Source: Deltaproteobacteria bacterium (GTDB taxonomy: Bacteria > Desulfobacterota > BSN033 > UBA1163). From it: DNA of 32,026 nt. A program made the position numbers and the translations under genes. How positions within the stretch are numbered: position 1 is the stretch's first letter; each line of letters starts with the position of its first letter. The stretch spans positions 1 to 32,026 of the forward strand of contig JAGXTA010000030.1 in assembly GCA_018333535.1 (NCBI GenBank). Reading direction: 5' to 3'. A model generated the notes under the pieces. The model saw nothing but the letters and a program-made list of their open reading frames with translations, ran no database searches and was not told the origin of the DNA. Positions 6,698-13,104 of this stretch are shown here, in pieces.

Positions 6698-8275
6698 CTA
6701 CTTCATATCACTCCATTTCCCGTACTTTTCCCTCAAAATTCGGTGGAGGATCTTTCCGGTCGGGGTCATGGGCATCTCTTCATCCTTGATGAAATCGACG
6801 GACTTGGGAATTTTATACCCTGCGATCTTGCCTCTGCAGTGATCGATCAGTTCCTTATCCGTAACCGTCTTTCCCTGGTGGATGGTGACAATTGCCTTAA
6901 TCGCCTCGCCCCATTTCGGGTCAGGAATACCAATCACTGCCACATATTTAACAGCAGGATGGGAACCCAACAAATTCTCCACCTCCGAAGGAAAAACATT
7001 TTCTCCGCCGGTAATGATCATATTCGCTTTTCGATCAACCAGGGTAAAATAGCCATCCTCATCCTGGCAGGCCATATCTCCTGCGGTGAACCATTCGCCC
7101 TGGAAAACCGATTTGGTCTTTTCAGGGTCTTTCCAGTACTCTTTAAAGACATGAGGGGTGCGCGAATAAAGCTCTCCCACCTCGCCTCTTTTGACTTCTT
7201 TTCCGCTCTCACCAAGAATCTTGATCCGGTCCGTGCCCCAGATCTCCCTTCCGATGGATCCGAGTTTCTTAAACTGCTCTTCGGGCCTGAGCAGAGTCAC
7301 CAGCCCTGCCTCGGTTGAACCGTAAGCCTCCCAGAGCTCCGAATTTTTAAAATAGTCCATAATGGCCATCTTCGTGTCTTTTCGGGCCGGTGCGGAAGAA
7401 ATAAGAAGCTGACGGATCGAACTGACATCAATGTTTTTCTTCACCTCATCGGGAAGTGAAAGCATCATAATATAATGGGTAGGAACGAGAGAGGTAAAAG
7501 TGATCTTCTCCTTTTCAATGGTCTTCAATAGGTCGACCGGGTCGAAACTGATCATATTGTAAACAAATACCCTTGCGCTGACATAAGTATAGGTGAAGGA
7601 ATAGTAGATCGAATTGATATGGCACATGGGCATGACGAGCATCACACAATCATCCGGCCTCAAACCCATATTGATCCCGTTTAAGATATACTGGGACAGA
7701 TTCCCCTCATGGGTTCTGACCACGCCTTTTGGTTTACCCGTTGTGCCGGAGGTATACATTATATTCCACATATCGTCCGCATCGACTTCCACGTCCGGCT
7801 CCTCCGGAGAGGCTTTCGCAAGAAGCGATTCATAGGATTGATATCCCTCGGGCGTCTGATTGTCTCCAAAATAGATATAATTCTCCGGCGGTATGTTGGG
7901 AAGCTTGCTTCGCATGGAATTGACTACCGGAACAAAATCCTTTGCTACGAAAAAGGCTTTGCAGTCGGAGTGTTTCACTACATATTCAATTTCAGGAGGC
8001 GCAAGCCGGAACATGACCGGAACAGTCACCTGCCCTCCCTTTGCAGAGCCTGCATAAAACTCCAGCCACTCCACACAGTTGTAAGCCAGGATGGCGAAGC
8101 GGTCTCCTTTCTTTACGCCCAATTTATTCAAGGCGTTGGCAAACCGGCAACTTCGATCATTCCACTCTTTAAACGTCATCTTCCGCACTTTATCAGCGGC
8201 CCCTGGCTTATCCGGATTTTGCTTGGCCATCATCTTAAGAACCGTTCCTGCGGTCATCCATTTGCTGATTGTCAT
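6698..8275 (-). CDS. AMP-forming acyl-CoA synthetase
   Basis: This is a 525-residue class I adenylate-forming enzyme, which activates a carboxylic acid with ATP to an acyl-adenylate and then forms the CoA thioester. Visible motifs are the phosphate loop YTSGTTGKPKG (174-184), YGSTEAG (318-324), the ribose-binding Asp in TAGD (about 400), the hinge DRKANMIITGGENVFPSEVE (about 414-433) and the catalytic lysine in TPTGKIL (K508). Substrate cannot be told; fatty or aromatic acids are likely. AAGGAGG lies 7 nt before the ATG. It is a single-gene transcript with its own terminator. The membrane oxidoreductase pair just upstream would suit reoxidation of carriers from acyl-CoA breakdown. Confidence 0.92.
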   Translation of the reverse strand: MTISKWMTAGTVLKMMAKQNPDKPGAADKVRKMTFKEWNDRSCRFANALNKLGVKKGDRFAILAYNCVEWLEFYAGSAKGGQVTVPVMFRLAPPEIEYVVKHSDCKAFFVAKDFVPVVNSMRSKLPNIPPENYIYFGDNQTPEGYQSYESLLAKASPEEPDVEVDADDMWNIMYTSGTTGKPKGVVRTHEGNLSQYILNGINMGLRPDDCVMLVMPMCHINSIYYSFTYTYVSARVFVYNMISFDPVDLLKTIEKEKITFTSLVPTHYIMMLSLPDEVKKNIDVSSIRQLLISSAPARKDTKMAIMDYFKNSELWEAYGSTEAGLVTLLRPEEQFKKLGSIGREIWGTDRIKILGESGKEVKRGEVGELYSRTPHVFKEYWKDPEKTKSVFQGEWFTAGDMACQDEDGYFTLVDRKANMIITGGENVFPSEVENLLGSHPAVKYVAVIGIPDPKWGEAIKAIVTIHQGKTVTDKELIDHCRGKIAGYKIPKSVDFIKDEEMPMTPTGKILHRILREKYGKWSDMK

Positions 8276-8356
8276 AAAAATCCCTCCTTTTGATCCCCTG
8301 CATCCCGTAACAATCGGAAGCAGAGAGTTTTTAAAAGCTTGTGATATTTTTTACTT

Positions 8357-8385
8357 TCTTTACCATCATTGTATTTTTTTGTCAA
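8357..8385 (-). promoter_or_regulatory. Possible promoter of acyl-CoA synthetase
   Basis: On the minus strand TTGACA (8385-8380) is followed after 17 nt by TAAAGA (8362-8357). The -35 is perfect and the -10 poor. It would give a leader of about 75 nt. The region is AT-rich and no better pair was found before the gene. Confidence 0.3.
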
Positions 8386-8518
8386 GAACCAGTTTTTTCT
8401 TCTAATATTTCAATGAGTTAAATGTAAGCTGTAATTTCGGTTATCGGCCTTCGGTGTGAAGCTTTATCCGTTCGTGGTAAGTCCTTTTCTCGGACTTGCT
8501 CGGGAGATTCGGGAAAAA

Positions 8519-8550
8519 CCCGTTCGTCCTGAGGCTCTCGAAGGATGAGC
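8519..8550. repeat. REP-like repeat (TTCGTCCTGAGGCTCTCGAAGG)
   Basis: CCGTTCGTCCT, GAGGCTCTCGA and AGGATGAGC form an imperfect hairpin. A better preserved relative lies at 30857-30889. Such CCTGAGGCTCTCGAAGG units are dispersed repeats in many bacterial genomes. It occupies part of the non-coding space between the HdrE-like gene and the acyl-CoA synthetase. Confidence 0.55.
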
Positions 8551-8572
8551 AGTGTTCGAAATGATTGAGATA

Positions 8573-9424
8573 TTACATTGCGTGCGGTTTCTGGTTCGCC
8601 CGGTCTGCGATAACGGTGACAGAAGAGGTGAAGATGTGGAGGAGTTTGGAATGGGGAATGTAGACAAACCAGACAAGACAGGGAATGACATGTCCATACC
8701 AGAGAAAGTGAGGGTTGATCGTAATGTTCTTCAGGAAAAGCGATAAAAAATATCCGAAGAAAGAGATCCAGTTATTAGCGCTCGCGGGCGTGAAATCGGC
8801 CATATAAACCCGGCTGGCCGCAACTTCGGGATGGGCGATTCGATATCCCTCTATGAAGAAACCCGACGCTACCATATAGAGAATGAAGACCAGGGTCACA
8901 ATATCCTCTTCTTCTGTTCTCAATTGATCCGGCCTGATGAAAAATCTCCGGATCATTGCCAGAATACAGCCGATCAGGATAAGAAAACTGAAGAATTCGA
9001 GAAAGAAGTCGAGAAAGGGGCGAATACTGCCTGTCTTAAAGACATGGGCAAAGGAAAATAAGGGAATGGAATGGCTCCATTCCACGAGATAGCCAGTTGT
9101 AAAACCCTTGATCATGTCAACGACAAATGTGGCGACAAAACCGACAACGAGCAGGGAATGGGTGAGCCATCGATAAAAGGATTCCCTGAAGAGCTTCTTA
9201 TGAAAAATCACATCAGTGATGACGATTTTAAGATACCAGAGGGGCCTCTTCCAGAAACCCTGCCAGCCTCTGCCCAACAGGATGATCAACTTCCCCCACT
9301 GGGTCGTCTCCTCTGAGCCCTTCAAGGTGCCGCGAAGATAGAGGCTCACCCGGAACCACATTCCCCAGAAGAAGAGAATCATGGAAGGGATGAACATCGC
9401 ATAAAAGATGAGGTGCTTATCCAT
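8573..9424 (-). CDS. NarI/HdrE-like cytochrome b membrane subunit
   Basis: This is a 283-residue membrane protein with about five hydrophobic segments (roughly 5-30, 86-108, 137-160, 175-194, 239-262). Candidate haem-b ligands are H89 in WLTHSLLVVGF and H245, H258 and H263 in the block WYGHVIPCLVWF / YIPHSKLLHIFTS, which matches the NarI/HdrE/DsrM family. It should exchange electrons between a cytoplasmic Fe-S partner and menaquinone. It lies 11 nt downstream of an HdrD-like gene, so the two form one complex. The ribosome site is weak and translation is probably coupled. In many anaerobes the same parts are one protein (ETF:menaquinone oxidoreductase); here they are separate. Confidence 0.85.
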   Translation of the reverse strand: MDKHLIFYAMFIPSMILFFWGMWFRVSLYLRGTLKGSEETTQWGKLIILLGRGWQGFWKRPLWYLKIVITDVIFHKKLFRESFYRWLTHSLLVVGFVATFVVDMIKGFTTGYLVEWSHSIPLFSFAHVFKTGSIRPFLDFFLEFFSFLILIGCILAMIRRFFIRPDQLRTEEEDIVTLVFILYMVASGFFIEGYRIAHPEVAASRVYMADFTPASANNWISFFGYFLSLFLKNITINPHFLWYGHVIPCLVWFVYIPHSKLLHIFTSSVTVIADRANQKPHAM

Positions 9425-9435
9425 ATCGTTTTATT

Positions 9436-10620
9436 CTACTGCATATGTTTCAGAACAAACTCCGTGATATACATCACCTTTAGCGGAACCTTCATCCTTC
9501 TTGCAGTCGATTGGATGGTCCGGGTGCATTGCTGGCATGCGGAAATCACCATGTTTGTTCCGGTTGCCTCAATTTCTTTGATCTTCTCGCGGGCCAGAGA
9601 GATGGAAAGCTCGGGGTCCACCATTTCGAGCAGTCCGCCGCCTCCGCAGCATTTACTCTGTTCTCCATGGTGAGCCAGCTCCACCAGCTCCACCCCCGGG
9701 ATCGATTGCAGTATTTTTCTCGGAGCGTCGTAGATGCCGCTCTGTCTCCCAAGGTCACAGGGATCATGGTAGGTGACCTTGATCCTCTCTTCTTGAAAGC
9801 GGATCTTTCCTTTCTGAATGAGATTTAAAACAAACTGCGTGGAATCAAAAAGATTCAAATCGGTATGATAATGCTCCTGCCAGGTATGGTAGCAGGAGGG
9901 ACAGGAGAAGACAACCGTTCGAGCTCCCTTCGCCTTCACCCCCTCAATATTGTGACGGATGAAACCCTCAATCTCCCGTTTGAACCCTGCGCCGATGAGC
10001 GGAAACCCACAGCACCATTCCTCTCCTCCTAACAGGGTGAAATCAACCCAGCTCCGTTCCAGAATCTGTAAGAAACTCTGAGGGACCTTATGAGCCATGG
10101 GAAAATAGGCGGAGACACACCCGACAAAATAGACCACTTCCGCCTGGTCTTTCTGATACCGGTGGGGAGGAAGATTTTCAAATCTGTCCAGCCAATCTGT
10201 TCTTGAGCTATTAGAATCTCCTGATATGTTATATTTGGCCAGGACATTCTTCTTCATCACTCCAAGGTTTTTGGGATAATGGCCAAGCTCGACCAGCATT
10301 TCTTTAAACGCAAGCCAGAGGCTCCGTGAATCGATCGAGACCGGACACTGCACGCTGCATTCCCCGCAAAGGGTGCAGCGATAGGCCATCTCGGAAAATT
10401 TCTCCAATTCTGCCTCGTCTAACTTTTTTTTGCCGAAAACCCTCGCCCAGAGGCCGTATTGTCCCCGGAGAAATTTTTTCATTGCCTGGATCTTCCCTCT
10501 CGGGTTGATCGCTTCCTCCGTCCTTTGCGAATAAACCGGACAGAAACGCAGGCAGTCGCCGCAGCGGGTGCAGGCATCGATTTCGAGCAACTGTTTGGGG
10601 GATAATTTTGAAAGGTCCAC
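9436..10620 (-). CDS. HdrD/GlpC-like Fe-S oxidoreductase
   Basis: This is a 394-residue cytoplasmic protein. Two ferredoxin-type [4Fe-4S] motifs come first: CTRCGDCLRFCP (C17, 20, 23, 27) and CTLCGECSVQCP (C82, 85, 88, 92). Two cysteine-rich CCG domains follow, marked by EEWCCGFPL and later DPCDLGR plus SKCCGGGGLLE. This is the HdrD/GlpC/LutA-type architecture that in HdrD holds the special disulfide-reducing cluster. The start is GTG (10620-10618). It is co-transcribed with the cytochrome b gene and driven by a near-perfect promoter at 10700-10728. The substrate may be reduced ETF, a dithiol or another carrier; the sequence does not decide. Confidence 0.88.
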   Translation of the reverse strand: MDLSKLSPKQLLEIDACTRCGDCLRFCPVYSQRTEEAINPRGKIQAMKKFLRGQYGLWARVFGKKKLDEAELEKFSEMAYRCTLCGECSVQCPVSIDSRSLWLAFKEMLVELGHYPKNLGVMKKNVLAKYNISGDSNSSRTDWLDRFENLPPHRYQKDQAEVVYFVGCVSAYFPMAHKVPQSFLQILERSWVDFTLLGGEEWCCGFPLIGAGFKREIEGFIRHNIEGVKAKGARTVVFSCPSCYHTWQEHYHTDLNLFDSTQFVLNLIQKGKIRFQEERIKVTYHDPCDLGRQSGIYDAPRKILQSIPGVELVELAHHGEQSKCCGGGGLLEMVDPELSISLAREKIKEIEATGTNMVISACQQCTRTIQSTARRMKVPLKVMYITEFVLKHMQ

Positions 10621-10699
10621 GATGTTTGGGATGGCTCCGACAGGGTTTTGAGTTTTTAAGATCTCATCTGCCTAAGCCACATTCAACTGGAATCAATTT

Positions 10700-10728
10700 T
10701 TTATAACAAATAGGTCCCGGGTTGTCAA
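10700..10728 (-). promoter_or_regulatory. Near-consensus sigma70 promoter of the HdrDE-like operon
   Basis: On the minus strand TTGACA (10728-10723) is separated by exactly 17 nt from TATAAA (10705-10700). Transcription would start near 10693, giving a leader of roughly 70 nt before the GTG of the HdrD-like gene. Eleven of the twelve consensus bases match. Confidence 0.7.
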
Positions 10729-10783
10729 CAAAGTTAAAAAGGTCTGACCAATTTACCGGCCATACCATAAACGATCTCTGAAT

Positions 10784-10813
10784 AATAAAAAAGGGCGTCC
10801 AAATCGAACGCCC
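10784..10813 (-). terminator. Intrinsic terminator of the GcvH-like gene
   Basis: GGGCGT (10793-10798) and ACGCCC (10808-10813) form a 6-bp stem with a 9-nt loop. On the minus strand it is followed by TTTTTTATTATT. It lies 55 nt after the stop of the GcvH-like gene and insulates the downstream promoter at 10700-10728. Confidence 0.8.
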
Positions 10814-10867
10814 GATCATATTTCCATTGGTAATGCCTTTAAACTTTCAACTACCAGATGAACTTTT

Positions 10868-11296
10868 TTATTCCTTCGTCTTTTTCACCCGCTCGACTTC
10901 CGACTTAATGAAGTCTCCCAATGCATCCACCTTCATCAGGTTCTTGAGGTCTTCCTGAAGATTGGACGGACTCACCTTAAACATCCATCCTTTTTGATAC
11001 GGGCTCTCATTGATCAGTTCGGGAGAATCCTCCAACTCCTCATTGGAGGACCCCACCTTTCCTGAAACGGGAGCATAGATCCTTCCGACCCACTTCCCGG
11101 ATTCCAGTGAACCGCAGGGCTTTCCCTGCTCCACTACCTTGCCGATGGAGGGAAGTTCTACAAAGACGATATCGCCTGCCAATTTCTGGGCAAAGTCAGT
11201 CGTGCCCACAGTCACAACATCCCCTTCAACCTTCGCCCAGAAGTGCTCTTTGTGATAATAAAGATCATCAGGAAATTGGTAGCCTTCGATTTCCAT
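10868..11296 (-). CDS. GcvH-like lipoyl-carrier protein (Hdr-associated)
   Basis: This is a 142-residue protein from the ATG at 11296, chosen for the perfect GGAGG 7 nt upstream. It has the GcvH fold signature: GTTDFAQKLAGDIVFVELPS, then SLESGKWVGRIYAPVSGKV, then NEELEDSPELINESPYQKGW. K68 in ESGKW is at the lipoylated position. Glycine-cleavage H proteins usually read ESVKA or similar there. It also has about 15 extra charged C-terminal residues. No other glycine-cleavage genes (gcvT, gcvP, lpd) are present; instead it is divergent from a complete hdrCBA-flx operon. A role as lipoyl dithiol/disulfide carrier for that Hdr, as LbpA is for sHdr in sulfur oxidisers, is inference. Confidence 0.85.
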   Translation of the reverse strand: MEIEGYQFPDDLYYHKEHFWAKVEGDVVTVGTTDFAQKLAGDIVFVELPSIGKVVEQGKPCGSLESGKWVGRIYAPVSGKVGSSNEELEDSPELINESPYQKGWMFKVSPSNLQEDLKNLMKVDALGDFIKSEVERVKKTKE

Positions 11297-11361
11297 CAAA
11301 TTTCCTCCTTTCTTTTTCCAGGGGTTATACAATAAAATTTTCTTCTTAACAAGTCTTTTTT

Positions 11362-11504
11362 GATGGTCTCGTAAAAAATCTGAAAAGGAGATATTGTCGT
11401 TCCTGTACAAGTCCCGCTCTTACCGGGATATTTTGGATAGTTAGAATTCTCTGGATTCCCGTTCCTGCCGCAGGACGGGAATGACGACTTTTTACGATTC
11501 CATC
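11362..11504. mobile_element. MITE-like inverted-repeat element, copy A
   Basis: Ends GATGGTCTCGTAAAAAATC (11362-11380) and GACTTTTTACGATTCCATC (11486-11504) are inverted repeats matching at 16 of 19 positions. Both sides are flanked by TTTTTT (11356-11361 and 11505-11510), a possible 6-bp target duplication. The inside holds TCTGGATTCCCG and a CCTGCCGCAGG hairpin like other copies. There is no coding capacity. It sits between the GcvH-like gene and the hdr promoter. Confidence 0.65.
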
Positions 11505-11513
11505 TTTTTTTGG

Positions 11514-11553
11514 GTCTTAAAAGATTGGGTCTTAAAAGACTGTCTTAAAAGAC
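11514..11553 (+). promoter_or_regulatory. Three GTCTTAAAAGAC operator-like dyads upstream of hdrC
   Basis: GTCTTAAAAGAT (11514-11525), GTCTTAAAAGAC (11529-11540) and GTCTTAAAAGAC (11542-11553) are three near-identical copies starting 15 and 13 nt apart. Each is an inverted repeat (GTCTT-AA-AAGAC). The last ends directly at the -35 of the promoter that follows. This is a typical place for a regulator to act, but no known regulator recognises this word to my knowledge. Alternatively the copies arose by slippage beside the inserted element. Confidence 0.5.
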
Positions 11554-11582
11554 TTGACCAAAAAGGATAAATCATATATATT
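11554..11582 (+). promoter_or_regulatory. Sigma70-type promoter of the hdr-flx operon
   Basis: TTGACC (11554-11559) and TATATT (11577-11582) are separated by exactly 17 nt, ten of twelve bases matching consensus. Transcription would start near 11589, giving a leader of about 120 nt before hdrC. The three dyad repeats lie immediately upstream. Confidence 0.6.
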
Positions 11583-11710
11583 AAACTCATTCAATTTAAG
11601 AAATTTTTCACATAGTCCCTTGCATTAACGGTTGCGATTTTCATAACATCTCATTAATATTAGACTTTTTTCTCTTTGACTTTTTTGCTTAAGTATTGCA
11701 TTCTTAAAGT

Positions 11711-12211
11711 ATGATTCATTCGAAAGACCTCGATCCCCATTTCAAGCTCCTGATCGCCAAAGAGCCCGGCGGTGAAAACATAAAAAAATGTTTCTCCTGT
11801 GGGACCTGTACGGCTGGATGCCCTGTCCGGGAGATTACAGACCGTTATAATCCGAGGAAAATTATCCGGATGGCCCTCCTCGGGATGAAGAAAGAGGTTC
11901 TCTCCAGCCAGTTCATCTGGTTATGCTCTTCCTGCTACACCTGTTACGAAAGATGTCCTCAAGATGTAAGAATCCCTGAGTTGATGAATGCCATAAAGAA
12001 CATTGCCGTAAGAGAGGGTTACATCCCCTCGGCCATGAAAATCCAGATCGAGCTTCTCTCTGCGTTTGGCCGTCTCTTAGAGATTACCGAATTTGAAAAT
12101 GACAAACGGAAAGAATTCGGCCTTCCCCTGATACAGGGCCGGACCGAAGAAGTGAAGAAGATTTTAAAAGAACTCGGGCTCCAGCATGAAGAAGAAAGAG
12201 GACCAGCCTAA
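11711..12211 (+). CDS. hdrC: Heterodisulfide reductase-like subunit C
   Basis: This 166-residue protein has two ferredoxin-type [4Fe-4S] motifs, CFSCGTCTAGCP (C27, 30, 33, 37) and CSSCYTCYERCP (C72, 75, 78, 82), with the helical spacing of HdrC. HdrC carries electrons between the flavin subunit HdrA and the catalytic HdrB. It is the first gene of the operon after the promoter at 11554-11582; no strong ribosome site precedes the ATG. The 3' end overlaps hdrB by 26 bp. This organism type lacks methanogenic coenzymes, so the natural disulfide is not CoM-S-S-CoB. Confidence 0.93.
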   Translation: MIHSKDLDPHFKLLIAKEPGGENIKKCFSCGTCTAGCPVREITDRYNPRKIIRMALLGMKKEVLSSQFIWLCSSCYTCYERCPQDVRIPELMNAIKNIAVREGYIPSAMKIQIELLSAFGRLLEITEFENDKRKEFGLPLIQGRTEEVKKILKELGLQHEEERGPA

Positions 12212-13103
12212 AAACAATTCTTTTACCCTATTTCTCGGATGTACGGTTCCGGTCAGGGCCTTAAACTACGAGATTGCCTCAAGAAAGGTCGCCGAAGCCC
12301 TCGACATCCGCTTCAATGACATCCCGGACTTCAGTTGCTGCGGCTATCCTGTCAAATCGATCAGCCACCATGCCTATCTCCTGATGGCCGCAAGGAATTT
12401 AGCCCTGGCTGAAGCGAAAGGCCATCCAATCTGCACGCTCTGCAGTTCCTGTTGCGGCTCTCTTACGGAGGCCAACCACGAGCTTCAGGAGGATAAAAAC
12501 CTCCGAAAACGAATCAACGAAGACCTCTACCGCTGGGTGGGAATGCGTTACGAAGGAGAGGTGCGGGTTCAGCACCTCACCCGAATTCTTCATCAAGAGA
12601 TTGGAGTGAGAAAGATAAGCGAAAAAGTTCAGTCCGATCTCTCCTCCCTCCGGGTTGCGCCACATTATGGCTGCCACTATACTAAACCTTCGGCTATCTA
12701 CGAAAAGTTGGAAGACCCGGAAAATCCAAAAAGCCTTGACGAATTGATCCGGGCAACCGGAGCCCAATCCCTCTCCTATGAGGATAAGCTCTCATGTTGC
12801 GGAGGCGGGGTGTTGGCGATTGATGAACAGGTCGCCCTTGGGATGGCGCAAAGGAAACTGGAACATATTCAGGCAAAAAAGGCGGACGCCATTGTGCTGA
12901 TCTGCCCATTCTGCAGTGTGATGTATGAATCGAATCAGAAGAAGATCGAAAAGGTCTTTGAAAAGGAGTATAAGCTTCCGGTCCTCTACTATCCCCAGCT
13001 TCTCGGACTGGCCCTGGGAATTGAACCGGACGAATTAGGACTGAAAATGAATCGTATCAGGACAACAGACCTCGTCAAGAAAGTGGTGAGGAGACCGGCC
13101 TGA
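12186..13103 (+). CDS. hdrB: Heterodisulfide reductase-like subunit B
   Basis: This is a 305-residue HdrB with both CCG domains: domain 1 has LGCTVPVR (C19), SCCGYP (C51-C52) and CTLCSSCCG (C83-C90). Domain 2 has HYGCHYTKPS, LSCCGGGVLA and CPFCSVMYESNQ. In methanogen HdrB these cysteines hold two noncubane [4Fe-4S] clusters that split the disulfide, and the complete set is present here, so it looks catalytic. It begins inside the end of hdrC and stops 1 nt before hdrA, so HdrC, B and A are translationally coupled. The physiological disulfide is unknown; the lipoyl protein next door is a candidate. Confidence 0.93.
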   Translation: MKKKEDQPKNNSFTLFLGCTVPVRALNYEIASRKVAEALDIRFNDIPDFSCCGYPVKSISHHAYLLMAARNLALAEAKGHPICTLCSSCCGSLTEANHELQEDKNLRKRINEDLYRWVGMRYEGEVRVQHLTRILHQEIGVRKISEKVQSDLSSLRVAPHYGCHYTKPSAIYEKLEDPENPKSLDELIRATGAQSLSYEDKLSCCGGGVLAIDEQVALGMAQRKLEHIQAKKADAIVLICPFCSVMYESNQKKIEKVFEKEYKLPVLYYPQLLGLALGIEPDELGLKMNRIRTTDLVKKVVRRPA

Positions 13104-13104
13104 G

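Noticed and set aside
9436-10620. Glycerol-3-phosphate dehydrogenase subunit GlpC
   Set aside because: The cysteine layout is similar, but there is no glpA/glpB and the partner is a cytochrome b, which fits HdrDE or ETF:menaquinone oxidoreductase types.
10868-11296. Glycine cleavage system H protein as a functional call
   Set aside because: No gcvT, gcvP or lpd nearby and the lipoyl-site context differs; the family name is kept but not the pathway.
11297-11410. Upstream extension of the GcvH-like protein
   Set aside because: The extension (LYNPWKKKGG-type) has no GcvH similarity, and GGAGG lies directly before the ATG at 11296.
11514-11553. Possible CRISPR repeats
   Set aside because: Only three 12-bp units with 1-3 nt between them; no spacers or cas genes.
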